Shown: piece after piece, positions 47,961 to 59,469 of the stretch | Numbering within the stretch: position 1 is the stretch's first letter | Layout: each line of letters starts with the position of its first letter | Assembly (NCBI RefSeq): GCF_047948215.1 | Contig: NC_134455.1 | Span: 323,508,147-323,572,146 of the forward strand | Direction of reading: 5' to 3' | Origin: Lycorma delicatula | Taxonomy: Eukaryota > Arthropoda > Insecta > Hemiptera > Fulgoridae | Length of the DNA stretch: 64,000 bases | Notes under the pieces: generated by a model | Database searches by the model: none | Seen by the model: the letters and a program-made list of their open reading frames with translations, nothing else | Told to the model about the DNA's origin: nothing | Position numbers and translations under genes: made by a program

Positions 47961-48197
47961 CTAAAATTATATTTATTTATCACTTGCAGGAATTTTTGTT
48001 TATACATAAGGATATTTATTATGTAAAGATGAAAGTATAGTAATACTTACCTTCAAATTTTTATAATTTTATTGACTTTTTTTATGAAGATAGTAAAATG
48101 CATGTAATAATAAATATGCACTTTTGATTTGCATTTCCAAAAAAATACGTAAAAATTCAAAATCCTACAGATTTTCTTTTTTGTTTGTAAAAAAAAA

Positions 48198-48300
48198 GAT
48201 AAAATCTTATGATAATGTAATTAATTAGTTAAAGTAAATAAAAATATTACTTATATTTTGTTTGTGTAAAATAAATGTTGAGGCCAAAATCTGGGTACCT
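48198..48300. repeat. Dispersed repeat, copy B (copy A at 46208-46308)
   Basis: See the copy at 46208. Similarity stops after CTGGGTA on both. Confidence 0.6.
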
Positions 48301-49139
48301 ACTCTCCACCTCCAGCATTTCTGTATTCTATTAATTAAGACAATTTCTAAGTATGTAATTTGACCTGTTAAAATTCTTCCACATTAATTTCCCTTTCATT
48401 GCATTTCTTGTAAAATGGAAGAACTTCACTTTTACATCATTAATTCTTTACCCCACATTCCATTTCTTTAATGAGAATTTTTATTTGTTGATTGTCTTCC
48501 ATGTACTTCCTACTTGTTAATATAAAGTAATTATTTCATGTATTGTGGTTGCTATTGACATTAATATTTTGTTTCATATAATTAAATGTGTTGGTAGAAT
48601 TATCTATCAAATGATTCCCCATTTAATACAATTTATATGATAAGACTAGCTTATGACAACAGTATGAAATGTCTAATTTTTCTTATTATTTAAGTATTAT
48701 TGGTTTGATGGTTATCCTTATAACTAAAACATTGACTGAATAGTATTGTTTCTTAAAGAATTATGTTCTTATTAGAATCACATGGAAGTCTATTTTTAGT
48801 TGTAAGTTTAGACATGTAATCAACATCCATGTAATAAAAATTAATCTACAAAGTGGATTAAAAGTCAGTTGCCTCAGTATGAAGATGTAAATTCTGTAAA
48901 AGGTAGAAATTTGGCTTTTACAGTTGGTAGTAACTGATATAATTAATTACTGATTTAGTCTTAAATTATTTTTATTTCTGTATTGAAATAGTGGTGTTCA
49001 AGTACACAAAACGAGAATGATTTTTCATGCTTCATTTTAGTGGAGAAATAATAAGGATACTGCTTCCATTCATGAAGAATCCATGTGAAATTTTCTAATT
49101 CTCCATTGCCAACCTGTCAGCATTTGTGTATACTTAACC

Positions 49140-49800
49140 TAAAATGTCAAAATACTGGTGGTGTTGGAGTTACTCCTTAACAGGCAGATCCAAAATGTCA
49201 GAAAAAAACGTACAGCTTGTCAAATAGAAAGGCCATTAAGCTGGAAATGCCCATAACAAGTTTATAAAAAAGTTTTTAAAAGAATTTTAAGCATTATAGG
49301 CCAAGATTACTCCATGAAGCTGAGTCTGATAGAAGGATGGAATTTTTTGAGGAAGTTATTCATTATGAAGCAGATACTCATTTATATTGCTCAGTGATAT
49401 GGTTTGATAAAGCATGCTTGAGACTGAATAATAAAAAGGATCATAATTGTTCATTGGTTTCATGAAAATCTTTGTTTAACTGTGGAAAAGGAACTTAACA
49501 TACCAAAATTCATGCTTGCTGATGAATCACAGACAAAAAGGAGTGTTCAGACCTTATTTCTTTGATGGAAGTGTTACAGGCAACATGTATCTTGAGATGC
49601 TACTTCCCAAACTATTAAACAACCCATTATTTGACAAACATTTTTATGCCAGCAGTAAGATGAACCTTTCCTTCAGTATGCTCTTAAAGTTAAAGTACCT
49701 CAATCAAGCCTTTCCTTGTCTGTTAGGACCCTTAGGAACAATTGAATGGTCAATGCGTACATATATTTGATGCCTATTGATTTTTTCCTGAGATAGTCCA
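49140..49800 (+). mobile_element. Tc/mariner-superfamily transposase relic
   Basis: The 84-codon frame 49516-49770 encodes FRPYFFDGSVTGNMYLEMLL, then YLNQAFPCLLGPLGTIEWS, which match the catalytic-domain order GPYFF-GxVTGxxYLxML ... FPxxxxGxxGxIEWPxRSPD of Tc3-like transposases. After a frameshift, YLMPIDFFL (about 49762-49788) follows where the third catalytic Asp normally sits. The upstream part to about 49140 is too decayed to assign domain by domain. Confidence 0.7.
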
Positions 49801-49814
49801 TCAACAATTAAAGT

Positions 49815-49990
49815 TGAATGATGAGCTCATCGAAAGAGTTGCTAAATTTTAATATCTTAGAACATGGTTAGAGACAAATTATTCCATTGAAATATGTTTG
49901 AGTATTGAAAGAGCCAGGAAAGCTTTTCTGAATATGAAAAATCTAATGATCCGTAAAGATTTGATCTTAAAGTTCTTAAACTTTATAACT
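49815..49990 (+). mobile_element. LINE fragment, 3' part of the reverse transcriptase ORF
   Basis: Reads VAKF, then YLRTWLETNYSIEICLSIER and ARKAFLNMKNLM, matching the post-RT thumb of the LINE family often annotated in insects as craniofacial development protein 2-like (FKYLGxxxxxD...I..RI..A..AF). One stop interrupts it. It lies upstream of a 5' fragment of the same kind of LINE at 50370, so the natural order is reversed and these are probably two insertions. Confidence 0.65.
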
Positions 49991-50369
49991 CCCTCTATGA
50001 ATCATGAGACCTTGCCGATGGTGAGGGGGCTTGAGTGCTGATTGATACAGAGTAGCTGGACCAAAGGTGAAACCATATCAGAGAGGTATCTGTTAAAGCC
50101 CGACTAAGGAATGATTTCTGAAAGAGGGCAGCAGTTCTTTCAGTAGTTGTTAAGGGTGTAGGTCAGGAAAACTTAAACGGCTATATCAACATCACTGCAC
50201 AGCTGAAAGCAGTGGAAAACTACAGCTAGTTTTTTTTCCAAGAAAATTAACTCTGTAGTAACTGAGGTGGAGGCGCCTTTCTTGCTAAAATATTCCAGAG
50301 GTAAACTAGTCCCCCGTTTGGATCTCTGAGTTGGGGGCTACTAAGGAAGAGGTCACCAGAAAATTAAAA

Positions 50370-51145
50370 AATAATATTCTACGAGTTGCAGGATGGAATG
50401 TTAGAACTATAAAAAAGGTTGCTAGGTTAGAAAATTTAAAGAGGAAATGGATAGATTAAATGTAGATGTAGTAGGAATTAGTGAGGTGCAGTGGGAGAGG
50501 AAAACTACTTTTGGTCAGGTGATTTTAAAATAATTAACACAGCTTCAAATAAAGGGAAGGCAGGAGTAGGTTTCTTAATGAACAAGAAAGTAGGGAAAAG
50601 AGTAGAGTATTTCAAAATGCACAGAGACAGAGTCGTTGTAATAAGTATAAAATCAAAACCTAAGCCGACAACAATTGTTAACGTCTATATGCCTACAATT
50701 GCCCATGATTATGATGAGGTATGGGTGTATACGAAGAAAAAGGGATGAAAATTTAATAATAGTTGGAGATTGGAATGCAAGCATTGGAAAAGGCAAGGAA
50801 GGAAATGTAGTAAGTGAATACAGGCTGGGTAAAAGAAATGAAAGAGGGGACCGACTTCTAGAGTTTTGCACAAGTATAATTTAGTAATTATCAACATCCA
50901 GTTTAAAAATCATAATAGAAGAATACACACATGAAAAAAGCAAGGTGATATTGCAAGGTATCAGAAAGATTATATCGTTGTTAAGCAAAGATTTAGAAAT
51001 CAAATTGTCAACTGCAAAGCTTACCCTGGAGCTGTCATTCATAGCGACCATAATTTAGCAGAAAGACTCCTGGAGTTGACGAAATACCTGCAGAATTATT
51101 GCACAGTGCAAGTGAGGAAGCAATTGATAGATTATATAATTAATT
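50370..51145 (+). mobile_element. LINE fragment with endonuclease fused to the RT start by deletion
   Basis: The endonuclease begins RVAGWNVRTIKK (about 50380) and continues with VVGISEVQW (catalytic Glu, about 50470-50495), then GDFKIINTASNKGKAGVGF and PTTIVNVYMPT. After a frameshift come IIVGDWNASIG (catalytic Asp/Asn, 50757-50790) and GKRNERGDRLLEFC. The end of the domain, with SDHNL carrying the catalytic His (about 51045-51060), is joined within about 10 bases to TPGVDEIPAELL and SASEEAIDRLYN (51066-51140), which normally begin the reverse transcriptase. The stretch between is deleted and the rest of the RT is absent. Confidence 0.8.
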
Positions 51146-51457
51146 GTTATTATTTGTAATAACGAGTAATATTTGTATAATTATAATGATTAATTACCTA
51201 AAGTAGTATAATATTCTAATATCAGGTTCCTTTAGTATCTGTGTAGTACTTACTTTGTACAGTTCAAACATGTTATTACTGAAACTCACTGATTCTGTAT
51301 GATTAAACAGAGATGAACTACTTCGTAAGAGTAGAATAACTCTTAGGAATATTAGATTATAACTGATGTATAATCTAATGTCAAAACAATTTGAATAATC
51401 TTTTAAAACTGTTGTTTTGTTTTTACACTGAGAAAACTTAAATGTTTATTCTGGCAG

Positions 51458-51661
51458 GCACCCTGTGAAGCTGAAGCACAGTGTGCAGCAATGGTTAAAA
51501 CTGGCAAGGTTTACGCTACTGCAACAGAAGATATGGATGCCTTAACATTTGGTTCAAGTGTACTTTTGCGTCATATGACTTTCAGTGAAGCAAGGAAGAT
51601 GCCTATACAAGAATTTCATTTGGACAAAATTCTTAATTCCCTTGAACTCAATCATAATGAG
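51458..51661 (+). CDS. Fen1: Fen1 coding exon with four metal-binding acidic residues
   Basis: Opens after TATTCTGGCAG in phase 0 and is exactly 68 codons, ending before GTATAC at 51662. It starts [20 protein letters not shown]; the two Glu residues of CEAEAQ match E158 and E160 of human FEN1. [11 protein letters not shown] supplies the residues matching D179 and D181. The later [12 protein letters not shown] leads toward the helix-two-turn-helix part. This exon therefore carries most of the second metal site and no residue is lost. It lies 0.3 kb downstream of a LINE fragment but shows no disruption. Confidence 0.97.
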
Positions 51662-52319
51662 GTATACTATAAAACAAGCAGTTATGTTTATGAATTCAAT
51701 TTATAGATTGCGATTTATTGTTTAATAAAATATTTATAAATAAAGTAAGTTTATTTGTAAGTGTGTACTGGAGGCGAGTCTATGCCTAATCCCCCTAAAG
51801 ATGATATATCTTTACATTTTTCTTTTGTAACATACAACCTTGTGCAGGATTGAAAATTACTATAACTGAGTAAAACCTTTCAGTCACTGCAATCAGAATA
51901 TTGGAAACAATTTATTTCTTGATTATGTAATTATATTTCATGTATTACTACTTTTTATATTAGTTCACTAGATATATTTAGTTACAGATGATTTGCTTTT
52001 ACTGTTAGCTGTAGGCTGCCAGCTGAATTACTGATGAAAAAATTTTATAAAAAATGTAAAGCCTGTGTAAAGTCTTAGTATAAATATGAATTATTTATGT
52101 TAATACTTGATATATTAAGCTAATAGAGTAATTCAAAATTGCACAGTAATAATTCAATTCCAAAAGCTGATTTGGGAGTTTAATGTAAGCAAAAATGTTA
52201 CTATAAAAATATCACTAGAAATGCTTTGTTTTCAAGTTGCTAGTGAAATATTTACCTTGATATCTGTTCCGTGAATAAAATGAAGCCCTAGTGAAGTTAT
52301 TGCAACTTTTAAGAGGATA

Positions 52320-52608
52320 CCCACCGGGTTGGTCTAGTGGTGAACGTGTCTTCCCAAATCAGCTGATTTGGAAGTCGAGAGTTCCAGCGTTCAAGTCCTA
52401 GTAAAGCCAGCTATTTTTATACGGGCTTGAATACTAGATCGTGGATATCGGTGTTCTTTGGTGGTTGGGTTTCAATTAACCACACATCTCATGTATGGTC
52501 GAACTGAGAATGTACAAGACTACACTTCATTCACACTCATACGTATCATCCTCTGAAGTATTATCTAAACGGTAGTTACCGGAGGTTCAACAGGAAAAAG
52601 AAAGAAAG
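52320..52608 (+). mobile_element. tRNA-derived SINE, copy 3, best-preserved copy
   Basis: 289 bp flanked by the 11-bp direct repeat TTAAGAGGATA at 52309-52319 and 52609-52619. The head has the A-box-like TGGTCTAGTGGTGAA (about 52330-52343), the palindromic AAATCAGCTGATTTGG and the B-box-like CGTTCAAGTCC (52389-52399). The body contains TTCTTTGGTGGTTGGGTTTCAATTAACC and the tail CATCCTCTGAAGTATTATC ... GGAGGTTCAACAGG, ending in an A/G-rich run. Its tRNA-like promoter would be read by RNA polymerase III. Confidence 0.93.
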
Positions 52609-54461
52609 TTAAGAGGATAATTTTATAGTTCTACAGGTTACTTGATCTGAAAAATTGAAAAAAAAATCTTGTAATTGTAGCTCTGAGAAAACTTTTGCAA
52701 AGCCCAAAAAACTAAAGTTGAAATAGTTTCTTTTTAGGTTTGCCGCAATTAACTTTGTTAAGTTAAGAATTTGTTGAAAATCAAGTTCTCAGAAAATTGA
52801 TGTAGTATAGCAAATACTGGTTTCTGAAATTCAACAAATTAAAATTAAAATAGACCTAAATTTGGCAGAAAAAACATTACAATTTTAGGCACAAAAAATA
52901 TTCTTTATAATGGTAAAACAATATAATTTAAAAGGTTTATTAAGTGATACATATTTTATCATGTGTGAGATCAAGCTGTGTAATAAAATTCCATACAGAA
53001 CAATTTGATTGAAATAATCAGCTGTTAACAATTAAATTATTTTTCACACCAGATAAACAGATTCTTACTGCTGAGTCATTCATTATTAAACCTACTCATT
53101 TCTCACACAAGTTGATGTCATTTTGTAATTCATTGTATTTTCAAGTTAAGTTAGTTTCAACAACATAATTTCTAGTTAGATAAGATATTTTATTCATTAT
53201 TATTTCTTATTTTTAATAAAATTTATAAATGAAATAAACAACCAATGTTGAATAATTTTTAGTTAGTTTTAGTATTTACCATGTATTCTTATAATTTACA
53301 TTTTACTTTATATTTGTGCATATGTTTTAAGTTATTTTATTTTTATATTATGGCTAGTAGTAGTGATATATAGTTTGTGTACAGAATTTATCCTTTAAAT
53401 AATTATTGCAAAAAATGAATCTTTATAATTAACCAACAGACCAGAATTAAGGCAAGCTTAACAAGTTTTAAAACTTTTCTAAACAAATACATCTGCCATC
53501 ACCTGCCAATTAAAATTAAGATTAGACAATACTAAGGTCCTCTTAAATGAATTTAATAAAATTCAAAATGAGATTGACAATGAACTTATTAAAGATGAAA
53601 CCAGTTACTTATCTGAATCAGAAGCTGCTAAACAAGAATTTTGAGATATTTTGTGAAGTGCTTGCTAAAGCAGACGATCTACGAGTTTATTCACTAAAAA
53701 TGTTGGTGACTTATCATTAACTGTTGCAGTCTGTCTACTGGAGATTCTATAAATATCATCAGTCAAACATAACTCCTGTAAATGTATATTTTGACATTCT
53801 CAGTGTTATATGACGACTGGATTCTATTCAAAGAGATGTTTACAAGAATTATTAATGGAAGATAATACTATTCATTAGTACATCAGTCATTAAAAGGAGG
53901 CTATACAGCAAAAATAGTAGATGCAGTTGACCTTATGTCTCTTAGAAAAATGCTTGGCAGTTATTAGTCAATCTATACCAGATTGAATAAGTGATTGTTA
54001 AACATCATTTGAAGGTGATTTTTGACCAGCTGAATTTAGTAAAGAAATTCAGCATCTCTTTCAAATGCCTTTTGACAAGATTATATCACATTTAAAGGTA
54101 TTTTCCATCTTAAGTCAACTGAAAGATAGATAGGGTGCAATATTAATGTACATTTTATTAAAAAACAAATTTCATTGCAGGCTTGTCTTGTTCAAAACCA
54201 TATATGCCAACCCAATTAACAAGCTATGTTCCATTCATTAACTATACTCATAATCACAAAACATACAGGAAATTTATTTATGTAATTTTGGAAAAGCAAT
54301 TGAATATTTTCATACAAAAAATTGTTATATCAACTTAATTTTTGATTGTACTTAAAAAGTAGTAACATTATTAAAGTTTGTAATATATCTAGTTCTACAC
54401 AGTTTGTTGTTATAGTTTCTTTTAAAGATGAAGAGAGATTAGTACTACCAAGAAAAAACCT

Positions 54462-54749
54462 TTCTTTCTTTTTCCTGTTTAGCCTCCGGTAACTACCATT
54501 TAGATAATACTTCAGAGGATGATATGAATGAGTTGAATGAAGTGTAGTCTTGTACATTCTCAGTTCGACCATACCTGAGATGTGTGGTTAATTGAAACCC
54601 AACCACCAAAGAACACCGGTATCCACGATTTAGTATTCAAGTCTGTGTAAAAATAGCTGGCTTTACTAGGACTTGAACGCTGGAACTCTCAACTTCCAAA
54701 TCAGCTGATTTGGGAAGACGTGTTCACCACTAGACCAACCTGGTGGGTT
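54462..54749 (-). mobile_element. tRNA-derived SINE, copy 4, minus strand
   Basis: 288 bp, the reverse complement of the copy at 52320 with few differences (shared TTCTTTGGTGGTTGGGTTTC, AAATCAGCTGATTTGG, GGTCTAGTGGTGAAC). It is flanked by AAGAAAAAACCT (54450-54461) and AAGAAAAAAACCT (54750-54762), a target-site duplication differing only in A-run length. Confidence 0.9.
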
Positions 54750-55110
54750 AAGAAAAAAACCTGCATGGGAATTGCCATCACAATTAAATGAAAAAAAAGT
54801 ATATATCTATAAATGCACTGTGCTGCTATGACAGAAATAAATAAAGTGAAAGAGTGTATAAATTGTAGTAGTTATTGTTAGACAGACTTCAAAATTGTTC
54901 CAGCATGGCTAGAATCTCAACAACAAACTGGAAGTGAATGTATATTTGTGGCAAACCATGTTGCAAGAATTCAAGCCATATCTGAGTCAAATGGTGTTTC
55001 ATGAAAAATGAAGAAGCTATATATCATTATTTCTTTTTATGTCGGCTTAATTTATTCAATTTGTAGTTATTTCAAAAACTAACCGCCAAATCTTTTATTA
55101 CAGTGTTTCA

Positions 55111-55126
55111 CCCCCCCCCCCCCCCC
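55111..55126 (+). repeat. C homopolymer, 16 bases
   Basis: Sixteen consecutive C in AT-rich sequence inside the retrotransposon relic. Such runs are prone to length error in sequencing. Confidence 0.9.
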
Positions 55127-55650
55127 AGATAACGAAAATGTTTCAAAATATTTATCAGTAACACTAAAAACTTCATCAGCACAGACAATGAATTCAAAAA
55201 TTCCTTTCATCCAAATAACAGCATCATAAAATTATTTCAGTTTTAGATTACTTGGCAAGGCATCTCTAATTACGAAGTATTTCAAGAGTATACTCTTCTT
55301 TGCAGAACTATTTAAATTCTCATCCTTTGTAATAGATCCTTCAGACCTTACCCCCCACTCATTCCTGAGCATTTTCTAATAGGGCAATCGCTAACCGGTG
55401 TTCTGGAAGATTTCATGCAAGTTAACACAAACCACCTTACCAGATGGCAAGAATTAATCAGTTAACACAACATTTTTGGAAAAGATGATGGAAGGATTAT
55501 ATTAGAGAACTCCAGAAATGAGTAAAATTGAAGACCTCATTGAAGGCTCCAACTTGGCATGGCAGTTTTTATCCATAAGGACACCAGCCCTCCTTTGAGC
55601 TGAGCATGTGGCTGGTAGCAGTTATTTGCCAGCCTGCCGACCGGACAGTC

Positions 55651-56949
55651 GTAGTTTGGTAACTATGATGTAATTCATATCCTAATAAACTGTATATTCT
55701 TTGTTTTTATTTATATGTAGTTTTATTGAATCAAATTCAAATAAAGTGTAAATACAGTTATAATATATTACCCACAGTAAATACATTCAAAATATGTCAA
55801 AATTCAATTAAACTTTATCGAGATACTTTTCCCTAACATTAGAAATCTCTATGTTCTGAAAATGATATTTGTTTTCACAGTTTATTGAATAATGAAATAA
55901 AAGTTAAAAATGTTAACAAAGTAAAAAATAAATTATATATTAAGTAGCAAAATATGTTTTTAAATAGTGAATATCATATGGTTTAGATGCAACTTCCGTT
56001 ATATATGCATCTCAGGTTAGGGGTGAACTTTTACAATTAAATATATTTTCGGTAAAGAAGTTAAACTATGTGCTTTGTGTAACAAAAATTATGAACATGT
56101 ATGTAATTTTATGCGTATCTGCCCAGTCTTAACAGAGTTTAGAGTAAATATTTAAATTGAAAAATTTTACTCCTGTTGAGTGTAAATTCAAATAAGTGAA
56201 AAAATTAATCAATTATTGTAAATTGCTTGGAAAGTATATGTTTTTAGTTTAAAAATACGATTATTTATTAAATTGGTCTGGTTGCTGATTGTGGTATTTC
56301 ATCAATAATTTGTAAATTTTGTGAATATTTATATAATCTTCATTATTGTTCTTATGAATGTAGAAGTTTTATTTGATAACATTATTGCAATTTAAATGTA
56401 ATTACAATCTAATAATATTTTTGTTGAATTGTTTTAATTTATTTATTTTGGTTCCTTTTTTACGAATTCTCTGTTGTTTGTTATAATTATGATAAATTCC
56501 TCAGATTGCTTATTAAACCATGAGAATTGCCTTTTCATAAAAAAAAAAAATAATAATTTTTTTTTTTTTTTATTATTATTTTTGTTGAATAAAAGACTTT
56601 ATTATTGTACAGAGCAAATCATATTCTATTACTTTTAATAGTCTGATGTATAGGGTTTTAATATAAAAACCCTTTATTATTAATATTATTTTTTTTTATT
56701 TATTTATTTTTTACCAATTCAGTGATTGAATGGATAACAGAACAGTATCATCTATGTTATTATTTTCATTTTTAATTAATTGAAACTCTTAATGCCAAAT
56801 GTAATTCTTTACGAATGAATGTTATTTTTTAAAAAATAATTACTATTTAAAAGTGTAATAATATTTCTTTATTTGTTAAATTATAGATATTTTAGTTGTA
56901 TTCTGTTTTGGATTTTGTGTCTTAATTGTGAATTTTTTTGTTTTATTAG
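55651..56949. other. AT-rich intron before the sixth Fen1 coding exon
   Basis: No gene is seen. A long A-run then T-run at about 56540-56580 is self-complementary and could fold as a hairpin. Confidence 0.4.
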
Positions 56950-57168
56950 TTTATAGACTTATGTATCTTGCTGGGATGTGATTATTGTGAAAGTATAAAA
57001 GGTATTGGTCCCAAGAGAGCGATTGATCTTATTCGTCAGTATCGAAGCCTTGAAAAAGTAGTTGATAATATAGATCTGAATAAACATCCAATAGCTGAGA
57101 ACTGGACTTATAAACAAGCTCGTGAACTTTTTCTTAATCCAGAGGTTGCAAACCCTGATACGATAGAG
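56950..57168 (+). CDS. Fen1: Fen1 coding exon with the last metal ligand and helix-two-turn-helix
   Basis: Opens after TTTTATTAG in phase 0, exactly 73 codons, and ends before the consensus donor GTATGT at 57169. It begins [20 protein letters not shown]; the Asp of GCDYC corresponds to D233 of human FEN1, the seventh metal ligand. [11 protein letters not shown] is the helix-two-turn-helix that holds the duplex behind the cut site together with a potassium ion in known structures. It continues with [19 protein letters not shown] Cys precedes the Asp where the human protein has Ser. No lesion is seen. Confidence 0.97.
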
Positions 57169-59469
57169 GTATGTAGAATAATAAAATTAATTTTATCAAA
57201 TTTTGATTTGAAGTATTTAGTGAATTAAATTAAGTTTAACATGGCTGTTAGTCCTGTTTGAATTATGTGGATTGTTTTCAACTTAAATCCTGAACTCTGA
57301 AAAGTTTGATAGTTGACTCCATTTAAGGTCCCACATTTGATCCTTGTTGATAATGTTCTTCAGGTATTTGATAAGTTTTGTTATATCAGTTAGTTATTTA
57401 TTTAATCTACAACTGAAGGGGAAGTTTCCTCAGAAAGTGAATTAGATTTTCTGTTAATTTTATATCAATCCACAGTTACCCTAGAATATTGTCATCCTAT
57501 TTTGATTAAAAAGTAAGATTCTTCTACTTATTTTATTGATGTACAATAACATATAATTTAATCATTATTTTTTTCATAACATACCAAAACTAAACATTTC
57601 CCATATTACTGAAAACTATAAGCTTATGTTAATTTTATTTTGTACTTTACATCACGCTTGATGAATTAGTACATCATAGCTTGCTAAAGATTTTGTAACT
57701 GTTAATAGAGTCTACTATATAACTGGGGAAATTCTTAAAAGGATACCATTAAACATCCAATGAAAGCATTTACTGCTGTTTACAAAGTAGTACTGAGCAG
57801 ACAACCTACAATAACCACTTATCGGTTTACCTCATTTTAACAAATTAGTTCAGCTCAGCTTAGCAGATGCAATATTAGTAAAAATACAAAAAATTAAAGA
57901 TTATCAGTCTTTTAATTTCTTTTTTTATAAACTACATGTAATCTAAATTGACATTGTTACTAGTAGTACTAAAAAATAAGGGAAAAAATTGTGAGATTGT
58001 TAAAGAGCCTTATGAGAAGAATGTGATGGGTGAAAACCTCTTTCCCCTATTTTTTTTGGATGAAAAACAACACTTGACATGTTTTTGTGTATTTATATTG
58101 AATTAAGTGTTTATAAAAATATATATTATGTTGCTTATAAAACAGTGAATTCAATCTCTTGTCAGTATTTCATTACCAGTTTTTAAAATCATTTGCTAAA
58201 GAATAAGAAAAGATATGACTAGCTTCAAAGAAGCAGTGTAAATAACAGTGAATTTTCTGAACATGCAAGATTGATTTGCTTTCTCAGTGTAGAAAGGAAT
58301 TGCTGTGTTTATAGTGCAACTAGTATGAGGTTTGTATAGAAAAAGAAGAAGAAAACTCTCTACGCTGTTACCTATAAAAAGGAAGTACATCTACTGAACA
58401 AAGTTAAATAGAAAATAATTATAAAAAACTTACGTTGTAGTAAACTATTTACAAATCGTAATATTTAAAAAATTTGAGGCAGGATGCCAAGTTTTTTAAT
58501 TTTCAGGTTATTGTTACATGGTGTATGGTGCATTATGTTCTACAGTGTATATTTATAAATGAAAATAAAGAATTAAGGAAATTTTTCAAATAATAAGTTG
58601 TGAATTTTTTCATACAGGTTCACTTAAAACATGATACTTACAATTTAAACAAAAAAAAATACACTAAAACAGTTAATAACTTACTATTTATGGAGTTTTT
58701 TTATTTATTAGATAAAAAATGTTTGTAATGATACTTACCGAACAGTAGTTTTTAATTAATAATACTGGTCAACATAAAATTTGGAACTGAAAAGGGAATA
58801 GGTGTTCTATATAGTATTTTATATGCTGAATCTGAGTATGTATTCTGAAACAACCCTTCACTTAATATTCTTAAGTTGCAATCCCTTAAATTTATTTGTT
58901 CCAACATTCGTGGAAAAAACAATACAAATAAGTTATTATGTCTGTATGTTTACTTATTCACATCTGATTTGTATTGTGATGCGTGCTGTAGACCTATATT
59001 TGATACATTACAGTCGAATGATGTCATTTCATGTCAAGCTTGACATGTATAGATATATCAGTGAGTCAAGTAATTCAATGTGATGAAATTTTCTTCAGTT
59101 TGAGTTCCACTCTTGATGTGACTTGCTATGTTGTTTAGTTGTGGTAGAGGTTTTATCAGACACATATTATAGATTGTTTCATAAGTGATTACATAGATTT
59201 AGTGAAAGATTTATATGAGAACAACTTTTGGTATTATTTTATTGAACGTCAAAATTTGTTAAGTTGTGTATGTGTGTGTTTTATGCTGTTTTATTGCACC
59301 CGTGGTAAAAAAATTTTATGAAGTATTTTAAGTAATTATGTATTTATAAATTAAACATAATTATTTTTATAATTAAGTATTTTGTAATATTTCAGTTTAC
59401 TTTCATTCATTAAAACATTTTTACTTATACAATGAATAAAAATTCTCCAAATATTTTTTGTTATGTTTG
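57169..59469. other. Intron, nothing identified
   Basis: AT-rich. The open frames here have no recognisable protein signal. No RNA gene or transposon was seen. Confidence 0.4.

Larger units (their letters stand above)
53440..55650 (+). mobile_element. BEL/Pao-type retrotransposon relic, interrupted by a SINE
   Basis: A gag-like run at about 53515-53645 (KVLLNEFNKIQNEIDNELI) precedes the SINE at 54462-54749. After it, 55330-55560 encodes EHFLIGQSLTG, then LTRWQEL..QHFWKRWW and YIRELQK, which match the integrase C-terminal end of BEL/Pao polyproteins (PxHFLIGxxL ... RWxxxxxxxxxFWxRWxxEYL). Protease, reverse transcriptase and long terminal repeats are not recognisable. The gag call is weak and the integrase end is fairly clear. 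Confidence 0.6.

Noticed and set aside
58802..59083. 93-codon open frame
   Set aside because: Phe/Leu/Ile-rich composition expected from AT-rich sequence; no motif, no splice or start context.
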